The position numbers were made by a program, and so were the translations under genes. This document shows, piece after piece, positions 29,069-40,495 of a stretch of 64,000 nucleotides of DNA; position 1 is the first letter of the stretch, and the number at the start of each line of letters is the position of its first letter. The stretch spans positions 36,963,619 through 37,027,618 of the forward strand of contig NC_087068.1 in the NCBI RefSeq assembly GCF_963678635.1, read 5' to 3'. The stretch is from Symsagittifera roscoffensis (Eukaryota; Xenacoelomorpha; Acoela; Convolutidae). The notes below the pieces were generated by a model that ran no database searches, was not told the DNA's origin, and saw only the letters and a program-made list of their open reading frames with translations.

Positions 29069-31925
29069 TCAATGAGAGAAAATTGTCCGACTCAATTCGC
29101 CGGTTACGTTTGAATAGTAGGACGTTAAACTGCGCCTTAGGTCTCACAAATTAGACCTCTTTCAAGTTTTCATACCCCTTTTAATCTAAAAAACATAGTT
29201 GCAGGTGAAGTACTTCTTCTTACATACTTCCAACTTTTTAAAGTGAAACAAGAAAAACACAAAATTCGATTTTAAAAGACCATTTTAGTACAATTTCCAT
29301 GATGTTGTTGATTTTTAAATTTTTCCATATGGACACGAAACATAGATATTTGTGGAAAACGACTGAAAACAAATTGATGTGATAAAATTTGAAAATAAGC
29401 TTAAAAAACTTTTGCTAGCTAAACGACAAAATTTGGACAAAAAAACCAAGCACAAAAATTTCAATCATTCTAATGATTTTCTAAACTGTTACAGATGAAA
29501 AGTTCACAAATTTGAAAAAATTTAGCATTTACATTTTTTCTTAGCTCAGTCAAGTAACAATCGGATTGCAGGTTCTGTTTTCGAGCGAGTGAATAAATGA
29601 TTATATCTTAACGTTTTTGACAAGTTCTCTCTAACTCCTAATTATACAGGACGGAACTATTTGAGACTTGAAACATGAAATTAATCAGAATCATCAAGCT
29701 ATATCTGAACTTAAAAATTTATCTTTGGAAACTACATTTTATTAGTCAAATTAATTTCAAAAAGGAACTATTCTAGTCTCATTGAAACATGTGGTGAATG
29801 ATTTTGAAAGTTTGTCTTTGATTAGCTAGTGAGCTTAGCTGATTTTTTTTTCCAGCGTACAAACAAGGGGAAAAAAGTATACAAAGATTGGTACCACAAA
29901 GTGACTGGAGCGTTTATTTCGGAGTATTTGTGCACCAATAATCAAAACTCGTTCTTTTTTCACTGCTCAGAGTTTTCAAAAACGTAGCCGCTTCTATGTC
30001 AGAACGTTGGAATAAACTTTAACTCAAGATACAAAGATTGTTATTTTATGCAGCACCTAGAATTAGTTTTTTCTTATTATTTTAATAATTGGCACAAAAA
30101 TTCTTGGAAATAATCCCCTACATTTCGATGTTTGCCAACAATTTAGTTTGCTGTTTTTGCGCTGTGCACGGAGAACACCTGTTTGTTAAACTCCAAAGCA
30201 AATTATTTTTGAGCAGATGAATTCTACCATTTTGTGCTGTTTACGAAGATGCTTCGGCAACAATCTTAGAGTTATTATTGACTGTTCATATGACGCTTAG
30301 AACGTTTTTTTTTCTGCCTTTCATTTCGAATTTTTTCATGAATAATGTCAAAATTTTTCAAGCAGTTATAGAGGCAGGCAGTTGTAGAGGAAATAGTTAA
30401 AAGCCTTAAAATATATATATACGTTCCTTCGCTCTGTTGAAAAGTAAAAGTTCTTTATCTTGTGGTTGCAGTGCCATGATGCAGTAACACACGTCATATA
30501 GTTAGGTGCTCAAATAAACACTTCAGAAATCATAACAAGACAAAAACCCGAACTTGATAAGATGACCCTGGCTACCCAAAATTTACAGAAGACTGTCTGA
30601 AAGATCAAAACAATTGCCCAATTAAACTTTTCAGGGCATCAATTTGCTTCCAATTTTTTTGCTTTTTTAGTACTTTTCCATGTTTACGCACAATCGTGGC
30701 TTCAAATCAAGTTTCAGACTTGTGTTTTTTTCTAGACAAAATCTGAATGTATGAAAGTAAATTAAAAAATTCGAAAGTCTGTTGATAAAGAAGTGAAGCA
30801 GGTGTGGAAAATTAATTCTTTTCTGTTTTGACAAATGAGTCATTAACGGTTATAACCTCTTACTGTTATACCACGTCCAGCACTTTTTCACGCTTGATTG
30901 ATAAGCTTCAAATTTGCTGCTTTCAAACATCAATTTCTACCACCAGACCGTTATATTTTAGCATGTTTTTCAGTTTTACAACAGTAAAAAAAATGTACAT
31001 AAGCCATCTACTATCCATTGACCAACAAGTAAAAGCATGTTAATTCTTTTTTGCCAAATTTCCCACGAGCTTTTTTTGAGTAAACAGTTAAAATAGTATT
31101 AAATTGTTTTTAAAATATATTTTTCAAATGACGTCGCAAATCATATTTAGTAGGATGTGATCTGTCAGAAAAGTCTCTTCAAAGCGCAAGGTAAGAAGGA
31201 AACTTTTTTGTAACAATTTCAGTCAACATAAACTCAATGTCCATTTTTTATAATTCATTATTTTTATAGACATGTCAAAAATCGTATCATCATAAACATA
31301 ACAGCAGCCTGTCAAAACATCTTTTCAATTTATTGACAGTTAAGTTTCTAACGAGTGTACGCTTTGTCCATTGGATTATATTTGAGTAACTTTCAAGCTT
31401 TTCAGGTGGTATAATGAATTTGTCACCTTTTGTGTAATCAATTTACAATTACCCACCGAGCGGCTAAAACTAAAACTACATTATCAATTAAATTCTAAAA
31501 TCGCAAGCCAACGGTGTTTTTGTCGGTGCTCAACCATGTACCAACAGTTTTTTGTTCAATCTTTCTTTAAAATTTTGTTAAAATAAACGCTGTTTTTGGT
31601 TCAAAATTTGCACAAACATGCTCACAGAATTAATTATTTTACGCAAAGTTTGTTGTAGTTGAAGTTATAAAATTACAACGGGGCATTAAAGTTTACGCGA
31701 TTTTTCATCTGTTTGGTGATACCAAACTCAACTTCACAAATTTTATTCGTCCACTTCAAAGACTTCTCATTTTACAACTTTCAAATTTTTATTCAAGAAC
31801 CAAAACACTCAAATTGTTCTTCGTTAACTTCTTAAGCAAACTTTTTGTTCGTTCGAAAACTTAACTACTTGTATTTTGAGTATTAGTGTTTCAAATATGC
31901 AGTATCGTTATTAGCTCAGTGATTT
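29069..31925. other. no gene seen; upstream region of the gene at 31990
   Basis: Nearly 2.9 kb of AT-rich, low-repeat sequence. A TTTATGTTTCAG at 31923-31934 is a good splice acceptor, so part of this may be a 5' intron of the next gene, whose leader exon I could not identify. Confidence 0.4.
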
Positions 31926-31989
31926 ATGTTTCAGTCAGCCAGCAGACGGCGAACAGAAAAAAGCGAAACGGTGGGACTCTGTAGTAAAA

Positions 31990-34923
31990 ATGAAGCGATT
32001 GAAAGACAGGCTTTTGAACGGATTCGCTCAGACAGAACGAGATTTGGGAAGCTCAGAAAGCATCGCGGCTTTAGGGCACCATTGCTACACGCCAGTGAGC
32101 TCGCCAGATGTTATTATCAAAACTAAATCTTCATCATCATTACCAGTTGAAAAAATTCAAAATACCAACAGCGGGAGCTTTAATTCTAATTCCAACGCAA
32201 GCTCAAAAATAGCTGCTGGTAAAAAAACTGCAGTAGTGCAACATGTGGCAAACAGGGAACAAAAGTTGCTCTATTGTTCCCTGAACAAAAGCAATTCTTT
32301 TCAAACTGAGGGAGAGATTAATCAATACGAGCGATTAGAGAATTATTGTCAAAACTCTTCAGCGACGAAAGAAAAAATAAGACGAAAAAACGATTCACGG
32401 TCAAATTCTTCGTTAAGTCCACAACAACGAAGATTTTCACAAAAATCGGTAAGTCGTGAATTAATGTCACCGGTTGAGGGACAAGACGAGCGGAATTCTG
32501 GGAAACCTGTACGGGCGACGGTGCATAGATACTCGACGTTTGACAGTGCAAACTTGGGAAGCCAAGATTTCCTATCGCACGCAGTCGGATCTCTAAATGA
32601 AAAGAAATTAAGAAACTCCCCATCTTCAGGAAATTTTTCTGAGAATAAACAAAATGTTGCTGATAAACAACAAAAGGATTTCAGGAAGAAAAGTGCATTT
32701 GTTAAGGTCAGTTCAAACTTGCATATTTCTGATGGCCCAAAAATAGAAACAAAAGAAGGACTTAGAAATGAAGTTAACAAACAAAGCGTGAAAGGATCAG
32801 ATTTCACACTCCAGACATCGCCACTGAGTGAAAAAACTGTGAAAAAAGAAGTTGGTGTTATTTGCTCAACTTCATCCGCAGCATCATCACCAGAAGCCAC
32901 GCAGTATGAAAAAGCCGGTAGTCGGGTTGAAAAAATGATATCTGGGACCAAAGGTGGAAATAGGCAAAGTTATTCAGTAGGGGTTAAAGGGGGTGAATTT
33001 ATTTCTCATTGTAGCCCTAGAAATGCCACAAATTACGCAGGAAATTTTGAAGTTAAAATTAGCCCTTCCGTCGGTGTCTGCGATTTTAATTCAGTTCAGC
33101 CAGACAGGAGAAATAAAAACAGTGATCATTCAATTTTTGGAGGAGAAGGAAATATAAATCACGTTGCAACCACTGCAGTAGCTTTTTCTAAGGAAAAAAC
33201 AGAGGATAAAAGAAACGATTTAAGCCGTATAAAGATAGAAAAAACACAACATTCTGAGAACGCACGAAGACCCACGCATTTGAATGTCAGTGGAATTAGA
33301 AATAAGGAAGAAAATGTAGCAAATAGCAATGTGTACAATGATGGCAGCTCATTCCATACAGCAAATGGTGCGTATTGCTCGAACGGCATAGCTGAAAGTA
33401 GAAGGGAACCACTTCATACACATATAGACTCACACAATAGTCACAGGCAACAGCAGTGTAAAAATATTTCGGCTATTGCTTGCAATGCTAGCAGTGGAAA
33501 AGAAAATCATACCAACTTAGTTTGCAAACCAACTATTGTGGCCGCTGGTACAATAGCAAAGGAACGTCAAAGCAGTGTAAATGGTGACTACACGACTAAA
33601 AGCCACTTGGTAACTACAAGTAGCAGTCAAAATTCGCCCAATAGTGATCCGAAAAGCGATACTGAAATTAAAACTACAAGCAGCCGAGACAAAGCAGAGC
33701 CGAGATCAGTACTTACACGTAACTGGTCTTTCAGAGCAGCGTCTAGGTCGGCCGAATCACAGACAGATTTAAGCTTGGTTGAACCCAAATTTAAAGACGC
33801 GTCAACCAACACTGAAATAACTTTAGTTCCCCCTGCCTGCAACCAACAGAAGCGACCATCAAAGGAACCAGTTTACCAAGCAATTCATATCGCAGATTTT
33901 AGTCATAAAGATAGTCAGAAACCCTCCCACGCTGCTGCACAATTAGCAGACGCAGTTGATAAATTAGCCCACCTTTACAATCCTCTTCAGGACCAAATTT
34001 ACAAACCTGCTTCCAGAATCTCAAGTTATCCAAAACTTCCCCAAGTGTCAAAAACTGGTGGAAGAAGTCAGTTCCAAAGTCGAAGTCCTCCCAGACGCAA
34101 CTGGTCTTCGAGGCACTATTTAAAAGACCGTCCGGTTTCCTTCAACGAGACATTACACTGCAGAGTCGGAAACATCGATCCAACTCTGGGTCGAAAAGGC
34201 AGCAGGATTTACTCGAGCACGAACCAAAGTCGTCTCGTGACCCCAACTACGAGCAGGTACGCGTTGTCGTCCCGAGTTAATAGCTCCGAGCGGTTCTTAG
34301 ACATCAAATATGGTGAAATAGAACATTTGTTAGAGAAGAGTCCCAACTTCGAGGACTTGGCAGATAGTGAAAACACGTTCAACGTTTCGCAGAATTTCTA
34401 CTCAGCTTCCGAGGGATCCCTTTTAGATGATGACTCAGCAATTCCTGGTCGGCAAAACACTCGTCGCGCGCAACAGCGGGTGACGCGACTCAAAGACCAG
34501 GGGAGTTCTTCTGCAGAACCGAATAATCGCGGTGAAAATCTAAACGCTCGTTTTTTCCCGAATAATAAATTTTACCAAAATAGAGCCAGAAGTAACTCGA
34601 ACGAAGGTCTCCTCAGACAAGTAAGTTCCGCTCAAAGTAGGATCCGCAGCACCAAAACCGGACATGGTGGCAGATTTGGAAGTGGGCATGAGCTGAATGA
34701 TCACAAGGTTCATCGCAGTGCCTGTAATTTGATTGACAGCTCTGATTGTAGAACCAATCCTGGGCTAGGACACGAGTCCAGAACCAGGACTGTCGGCAGC
34801 ATCTGGAATCCGGACAACAAAATGAGTTATCATGAGTTTAATGGCGACCAACTTCCCAAGTCCAAATCTACTTCAGGTATGGAAGCATTCACATCAAAGA
34901 CCAACTCGGTACTTTGCAAATAG
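31990..34923 (+). CDS. large disordered Ser/Asn-rich protein; probable first coding exon of a zinc-knuckle gene
   Basis: ATG at 31990 and an uninterrupted 977-codon frame, stop at 34921. It is not recognised and low in hydrophobics. It is rich in S, N, K and R with many short repeats of acceptor-like motifs (SSSSLP, SNSNASS), and has near-duplicate SQTDLS and STNTE sites at about 590-610. A basic arginine/serine region follows (RSPPRRNWSSRHYLK, about 700). No membrane segment, signal peptide or enzyme motif, so probably a scaffold or RNA-binding protein. A donor CAG|GTATGG at 34876/34877 falls in phase 1, 14 codons before the stop, and the next coding exon (38285) begins in the same phase. 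I therefore propose two forms: a short one ending here (AATAAA at 35061-35066) and a long one joined to 38285-38614 and 44710-45530 (about 1,345 residues). Confidence 0.8.
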   Translation: MKRLKDRLLNGFAQTERDLGSSESIAALGHHCYTPVSSPDVIIKTKSSSSLPVEKIQNTNSGSFNSNSNASSKIAAGKKTAVVQHVANREQKLLYCSLNKSNSFQTEGEINQYERLENYCQNSSATKEKIRRKNDSRSNSSLSPQQRRFSQKSVSRELMSPVEGQDERNSGKPVRATVHRYSTFDSANLGSQDFLSHAVGSLNEKKLRNSPSSGNFSENKQNVADKQQKDFRKKSAFVKVSSNLHISDGPKIETKEGLRNEVNKQSVKGSDFTLQTSPLSEKTVKKEVGVICSTSSAASSPEATQYEKAGSRVEKMISGTKGGNRQSYSVGVKGGEFISHCSPRNATNYAGNFEVKISPSVGVCDFNSVQPDRRNKNSDHSIFGGEGNINHVATTAVAFSKEKTEDKRNDLSRIKIEKTQHSENARRPTHLNVSGIRNKEENVANSNVYNDGSSFHTANGAYCSNGIAESRREPLHTHIDSHNSHRQQQCKNISAIACNASSGKENHTNLVCKPTIVAAGTIAKERQSSVNGDYTTKSHLVTTSSSQNSPNSDPKSDTEIKTTSSRDKAEPRSVLTRNWSFRAASRSAESQTDLSLVEPKFKDASTNTEITLVPPACNQQKRPSKEPVYQAIHIADFSHKDSQKPSHAAAQLADAVDKLAHLYNPLQDQIYKPASRISSYPKLPQVSKTGGRSQFQSRSPPRRNWSSRHYLKDRPVSFNETLHCRVGNIDPTLGRKGSRIYSSTNQSRLVTPTTSRYALSSRVNSSERFLDIKYGEIEHLLEKSPNFEDLADSENTFNVSQNFYSASEGSLLDDDSAIPGRQNTRRAQQRVTRLKDQGSSSAEPNNRGENLNARFFPNNKFYQNRARSNSNEGLLRQVSSAQSRIRSTKTGHGGRFGSGHELNDHKVHRSACNLIDSSDCRTNPGLGHESRTRTVGSIWNPDNKMSYHEFNGDQLPKSKSTSGMEAFTSKTNSVLCK

Positions 34924-37900
34924 TATACAGGTTGATCGACCTTTATCATAGATTTAAAAAAGCATTATAAGGAGAAAAACTGTTCATTCTGGAATCTTAT
35001 GAATATTTGATTTTCTTATAGCTTAAATTATTAAAATTTAAACGTACATCAGAAGAAAAAAATAAACATTTGGACTTTCAAAAGATTTGAGCAATTTTTT
35101 ATTGATTAAATATTACATAACCTTTACAAAATTAGATTATTTTTTTTTAATTCTTAAAGTATTTATAATAAATAAATCATAATATTCATCCTAAATAATA
35201 TTAGAACATCGAACAGTTTTTTAATCGAGATTTTTTTGAGTTTTTGTATGCAGCCCGAATCGAGACCAAAAACGGATTAAATGCTAGCCAACTCGATACT
35301 ATTTATTTTGTTTCTAATACCATTGAGATGGAAAAGTTGGACAATCTTAATTGATCTTTGGACAAAAAAACTATTTTAGAGAAAGTTTTTAATTTAAGTG
35401 TTTGCTAAAAGTTCGTGAATGGTGGATTTTTTATCGTTACAAAAATGCGCATTTACTTTGTAGTGTTTTTTTGTGATCTCCCCATTAAAGTTTAAATATA
35501 GCCCACTGTCAGTTGGAGCAGAGTAATGCTCGCAAAAAAGTTGAAACTTCAATAAAAATATAAGGCCTTAACCCTCTTTGAACTTCAAGATGATAATTTT
35601 ATTTTTGATAATTTTTCGACAAAATTACCCTAATTTGAGACAACTGGATTATTAGGTGTACCTTTGTTCCACCGGGAAATCTAGAAGTTAAATTCCTTTT
35701 TCGATACGTCTTTTCGCTCCATTTGCACGTTTGTATTTTGAGAGCGCACTTTACCTCAGTTTACCTCAAAATGTTCGTTTAAAAATTTATAATTGCATTA
35801 ATATGTTTAGTTTAGAGCATTTAAAGACTTTTTTCTCAAAAAATCACCAAAAAAATTACCAGCACTTATAGAAAAGTCTTCTCGACGTTCATTACTCTTG
35901 AACAAACAATTTTACAAGGGCCATATGATGAAGGAAAAATTAGCAAATTTTAAAAATCTAAATGTTAACAACATTTTTTTTAAAAGTAGAGTAAGGCTCA
36001 TATTGCTGTTCCAATTTAGCAGTGGTAAATATTTTCTTATTAAGTTTGAGAGACAAAGACGAAACTTCAATTTTGCTTGCCTTTTGCTTTTTTAAGCTTG
36101 CTATAATTATACAGCCAAACTTTGTTTCAATATAAGTCTTATTTAAGAAAAAGTTTGCGTCTTTAAAAAATTTTCACAAAATCTCTATCAAATTTTCAAA
36201 AACTTTGACAAAGGATGAATTTCATGTAATTCTGTTTTTAAAATTGTGTATGAAATCCCTTGACAGCTTCCATTCACCAGATTTTTAATTGTAAGTTGTC
36301 TCTTTTAAATTTTTTAAACAAAACCTGAAAATTTGACATGGACTATACGGGACCCTTTTTAGTCCAAAGAAATTAACAAAAATCACAATCATTGGAAAAC
36401 AGAGGCGCCTTGCTGATAAGTTTTTTAAGCTTAATTAAGTTGAAGTTTTAAAATTTGGAAGTGATGAAGATTAATTAAGAGTTTTTGCGCATAGTTTTAA
36501 TGAAATTTATATTCCTGGAAGTACAGCAACTTAACAGCTCATGATATGTTCAATTTTTTAGCGAAATTTGAATAATTTGTAGCTGAACGTTTCCAGACAC
36601 ACCCAATAAACTGGGAAACTGCTCGGAAAACTAGATTTTTTTAAAAAGTTTTGTAGTTTTTGAGAGAAGTGGATTTTACGATTTTTTTTTATATTTACAA
36701 TTTTAGATCGCAATTTAGGGTAAAAAATTGACTTTTTGAAGTGTAGTCATTTTTGAGATATCGCAGTTTCTAAAAATCTCTTCTGAAAAAAAAAAACGTT
36801 TTTCTTTTTTCATTTACTGGATATTCGAGCTCGAATTAGTGCTTTTTAAAACAGCAAAAGTCACTAAAACAAATCCATCAGAAGACAGATACAAGTAAAA
36901 ACATAACAAAAAACTACATTTATGTTTTCGCTTCAGTTATAAATCTCTTGAATACTAAAAATTGTGCCTAGCTTGATTAAATCTTACTTTTTAATCACGA
37001 TAAAACTTGTGTGTGCTTATAGCTTGCCCTTAGTCAACCCTCTCAATCATCTTCCTTGAGAGATATTTTGAAGATTTTGAATTTCTATGCATTAATAGAT
37101 GTCTGTTACTTGGTCTTTAATGGAGAAAAAATTTCGTTTTCTATCTTTTTTCTTTTTTCGGAAATATCTCAAAACTAATTTTTTCTTTATGAAGTGAAAT
37201 TCATGCAGTCAACAAGATAATGGCTCAGGCATTCTACCACATTAATTCCCCCATGAGTATTATATGACCTATCCACCGTTTTAAGCTGAGGGAGGGGGGG
37301 GGGGGGGGTGCAAGCATAAGTCAGACGTTCACTTCACTCAATGAGAGGTCGGAACGAAATTCCTTTCCAATTTAATTACTGATATCCACAACAGGGGCGG
37401 ATCTAGGATTTTCTCGAGGGGGGGCGGATTTTCAAAAAATTTTCCAAAATTTTGACGACTTTTTTTTCGGTCGACCAAATTGATTTTTCGAGCTCTCCCA
37501 AAGCACTGTTTTGCCCCTATTTTGGTTAAATTTTCTGCGGCGCAGGCAAATTTTTGAAAAAACTGTCAAAAAAGCCGTTTTTGGGCACTTTTTGAAAAAT
37601 GTTGACAAAAAAATCGCGTTTTTTTGGTGCGCGCTCCCCCTCAAAGTTAGTAGGCGCCTTTAGAAAAATTTTAGGGTCGGTCGGCCAAAAATGGATTTCT
37701 GAAAAAGTATCAAAGGGGGACCCTTTGGGTCGGAAGGGGGTCGAATCCCTGAGGGAAAAGGACGTCCGCCCCCCCCCCCCCCCCCGACCCCCCTAAATCC
37801 GCCCCTGATCCACAAACAAGTTTTTTACGTCTTACAAATTAAATTTCCTTTAAATTGATTCAACTTGAAGAAGTTACAATGATTGACATTTTCTGAATTA

Positions 37901-38284
37901 AATCAATCATCCAATCTCAGTAAAAGTATTGAAGTATTTTATTTGAAAAATGAAGAGCAATTGTTTTATCTCCTTGCCTTTACAACTGGAAAGCGTATAA
38001 ACTGTGTTCCTTAAAAAAATTGAAAAAACTGTGACGCTTTTAACAACAATTTGCAATCTCATTTCATCTACAGGTCAAATTGTTCCTAAGAGCTTGATTG
38101 ATTAATCAATTCAAGCTTTGTTTTGGTCGGAGGTAATAATAGACAGGTGTTTTTATTCGTCATTAGTGTCAATCAAGTGTATTATTGTATTTGGAGGCTT
38201 TACCCATTCCAATTGCGATACACAACATAAACAATTAAATCAATTTTTTCAGCAATCACTACCTTTTAAACTTGTTTTTTTTAG
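34924..38284. other. putative intron 1 (long form) / downstream region (short form)
   Basis: AT-rich with no coding signal. The first 150 bases would be the 3' untranslated region of the short form, with AATAAA at 35061. It contains one hAT-type MITE (37392-37807). The acceptor TTGTTTTTTTTAG at 38272-38284 is strong. Confidence 0.5.
37392..37807. mobile_element. hAT-type MITE, copy 6, with perfect 8-bp target duplication
   Basis: Ends CAGGGGCGGATCTAGG and CTAAATCCGCCCCTG are inverted repeats. ATCCACAA flanks both sides (37384-37391 and 37808-37815). Best-preserved member; same orientation as the copy at 22784. Confidence 0.9.
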
Positions 38285-38614
38285 GAAGCATATTCCTGAA
38301 GCAAGTAGTTGAACCCTCAAAGGCCTTCGCCTACTTGACGAGTATCGACACCCTCGCAGATGCGACGGACGGACACGAATCAACCGACCGACTCAGCTCC
38401 CTCGGAAAGCCACAGGACAAACTGTACGAACCATTGTGTCAAAACTGTGGACTGAAGGGACATTCAATCTTGAAATGTGATCGGATTTCCCGCGTGGACA
38501 AACTGTATGACGTCATCATGTTGGGTGACAGGGTGACCATAACTCACAATGAGCCCAACTATGTGCGGTCTCAACGGAACAAACTTCCGAGGTGCTACCA
38601 CTGTGGACTGAAAG
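38285..38614 (+). CDS. internal exon: one CCHC zinc knuckle plus half of a second
   Basis: Flanked by acceptor TTTTTTTTAG (ending 38284) and donor AAAG|GTAAGA (38614/38615). 330 nt, phase 1 at both ends. It encodes about 110 residues. A hydrophilic lead-in (LTSIDTLADATDGHESTD) is followed by CQNCGLKGHSILKC, a perfect C-x2-C-x4-H-x4-C zinc knuckle. After some 40 residues (LYDVIMLGDRVTITHNEPNY) comes CYHCGLKG, cut off by the intron before the His. Such knuckles bind single-stranded RNA or DNA. The next exon supplies the missing H and C. No retroviral gag, protease or RT context is present, so this is a cellular gene. Confidence 0.85.
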
Positions 38615-40437
38615 GTAAGATCAGATTTCAAATCAATCAACAAATATTAATGTGAAAAATATTTCATCTATTTTCTTGACCAACAAAAATTGTTTCTAAA
38701 ACAAATTGGTGATCAAATACATTAAAAATTTTAAAGACCAAGAAGTCTCGGTTTCTGTTCAAGCAGCGCAGAAAATTCCTATCACAGAAACTTTAAAAGA
38801 CAAAATTGAAAAAACAAAATTCAAATTCTTTTTTTTTTTCAAATTTGCGTAGTTTTTTGAGCGAGTTGTGAGGAAAAGGAAAAATAGGCTTAAAAACATT
38901 ACAACTGGCTTCAATTAACTATACTAGTTGCTAGGCTCCAAAAAAAGAACACGAAAGCTCTGCATCACTTGAGATACAACACACACACAGCGATGTCCGG
39001 TCAATAAGACGACAGCTGTTAGTTAAAGCGACAGCTACGCGCAATTCTCCACATTATATTTCCGAGAAATATAAACAGCTTAAACTTGAACATTTCATTT
39101 TAAATGCTTTAACGCTCAGTTATCGGCTTAATGTCAGTTCGTCGTAACGTTCTGTTGTCTTATTTGCCTAGCACTACATATAGCATGTCAAATTGACCGG
39201 CAAACATGAGAGAGAAGCAGCTAAGTCAAAAACTTTTTCTAACAGTCGGAAAAAAAATCTACAATAACTTTCGTGTTTGTCTCAAATCATGTTGATTATT
39301 GCTGATTTTGAGAAAACAGCTAGCCAATTAGGACATTAAAAAATTAAATTAGCATTGGAAAAAACTTACGAAACGGTAACAAAGCTAACAATACTTGAGC
39401 CGGCAACTTTTTAGCCTGAAAAATTTTCGTTAAACTTAATCTCAAAAAAAAATTCAAGCCCCCTCAAAACATAAAACAAGAACCTTTTTTGTCAATTTTT
39501 GTCGATATCGATTAAACCTTTTATATCAAACAAATAGGAAAAAGAGAAAAGTAAAACAAGAAACTGAAACTCGAAGACCTGCAAAAATGTGTCTTTCGTG
39601 ACGAAAGTACAGATTTGGAGATGCTTACAAATTTCAGTCATCCAGCGACCAATATTGACTGCGAGAAACACGTCTAGTACCCCATGGCAAAAGACTTCCT
39701 TTCCGCATGCGTAAAAAAGTTTTTTTTTTCACTTTTTTTGAAGTTTTTCCTATTTATAATTTTTATGATTGAAAATTTCGTGCTGGTAAAGCGCTACCTC
39801 AACCTTTAAAAGCTGGACTTTTAAACAAAAAAATTTTTTTTTCATTGCTAATTAAAATGCTTAACGCTGTACTTGCACACATTTGGAAGCATTTAATATC
39901 GATCAAATCACAATTGAATGGGTTTTAATGTGATATACCGTTTGACCCCATCTGACGTTTAAATTTCATTGGATGGATTTTGCAAGGAAAAGAGTAAGAT
40001 ATAGAAGAAAAAACTAAAACACACTCGAATACAAAATTCCTCCCTACTTGCACTGATCGGAGCAATAATTCTGGTTTGATGAACACTAGGAGTTCGATAC
40101 ACTGAGGCCTCAAGAACCACCTCAAATAACCTTGAGGTGGATTGATAATACTTGATCCGAATTGGAATAAACAGCTTAAGTCTACAAGAGTGGAGCTTTT
40201 GTCGATAGTTGAAACCATTTTACTTCACAAAATTCAAAAATCGCATTTGTAGTCTGTTTGAAATGATTTGTTGGACGAACGGGTTGATCATCAAATGCAG
40301 TATGTTTCAAGTTTTACACAGAGCTGAACCTGCGCTTTGCAAAGACAAGCAAGAAAACGACCAAAAAATAGGTATAAAACTGAAATAAGAAAAGAAAAAG
40401 TAAAAATAGACATGGGATTTAAACCTTTTCCTAGCAG

Positions 40438-40495
40438 ATTCGAACATACGTCGAGGAGATTTGGAGTCAAAAATCTTCGCATTTGCGCCATAGGC
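40438..40495 (-). repeat. tRNA-Trp-like (CCA) pseudogene or SINE head
   Basis: On the minus strand: D-arm TGGCGCAAATGCG, anticodon loop CTCCAAA (anticodon CCA) and T-arm TGTTCGAATC, as in tRNA-Trp. The stems have several mismatches and a short acceptor match (CCTA/TAGG). Not a working tRNA. Confidence 0.5.
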
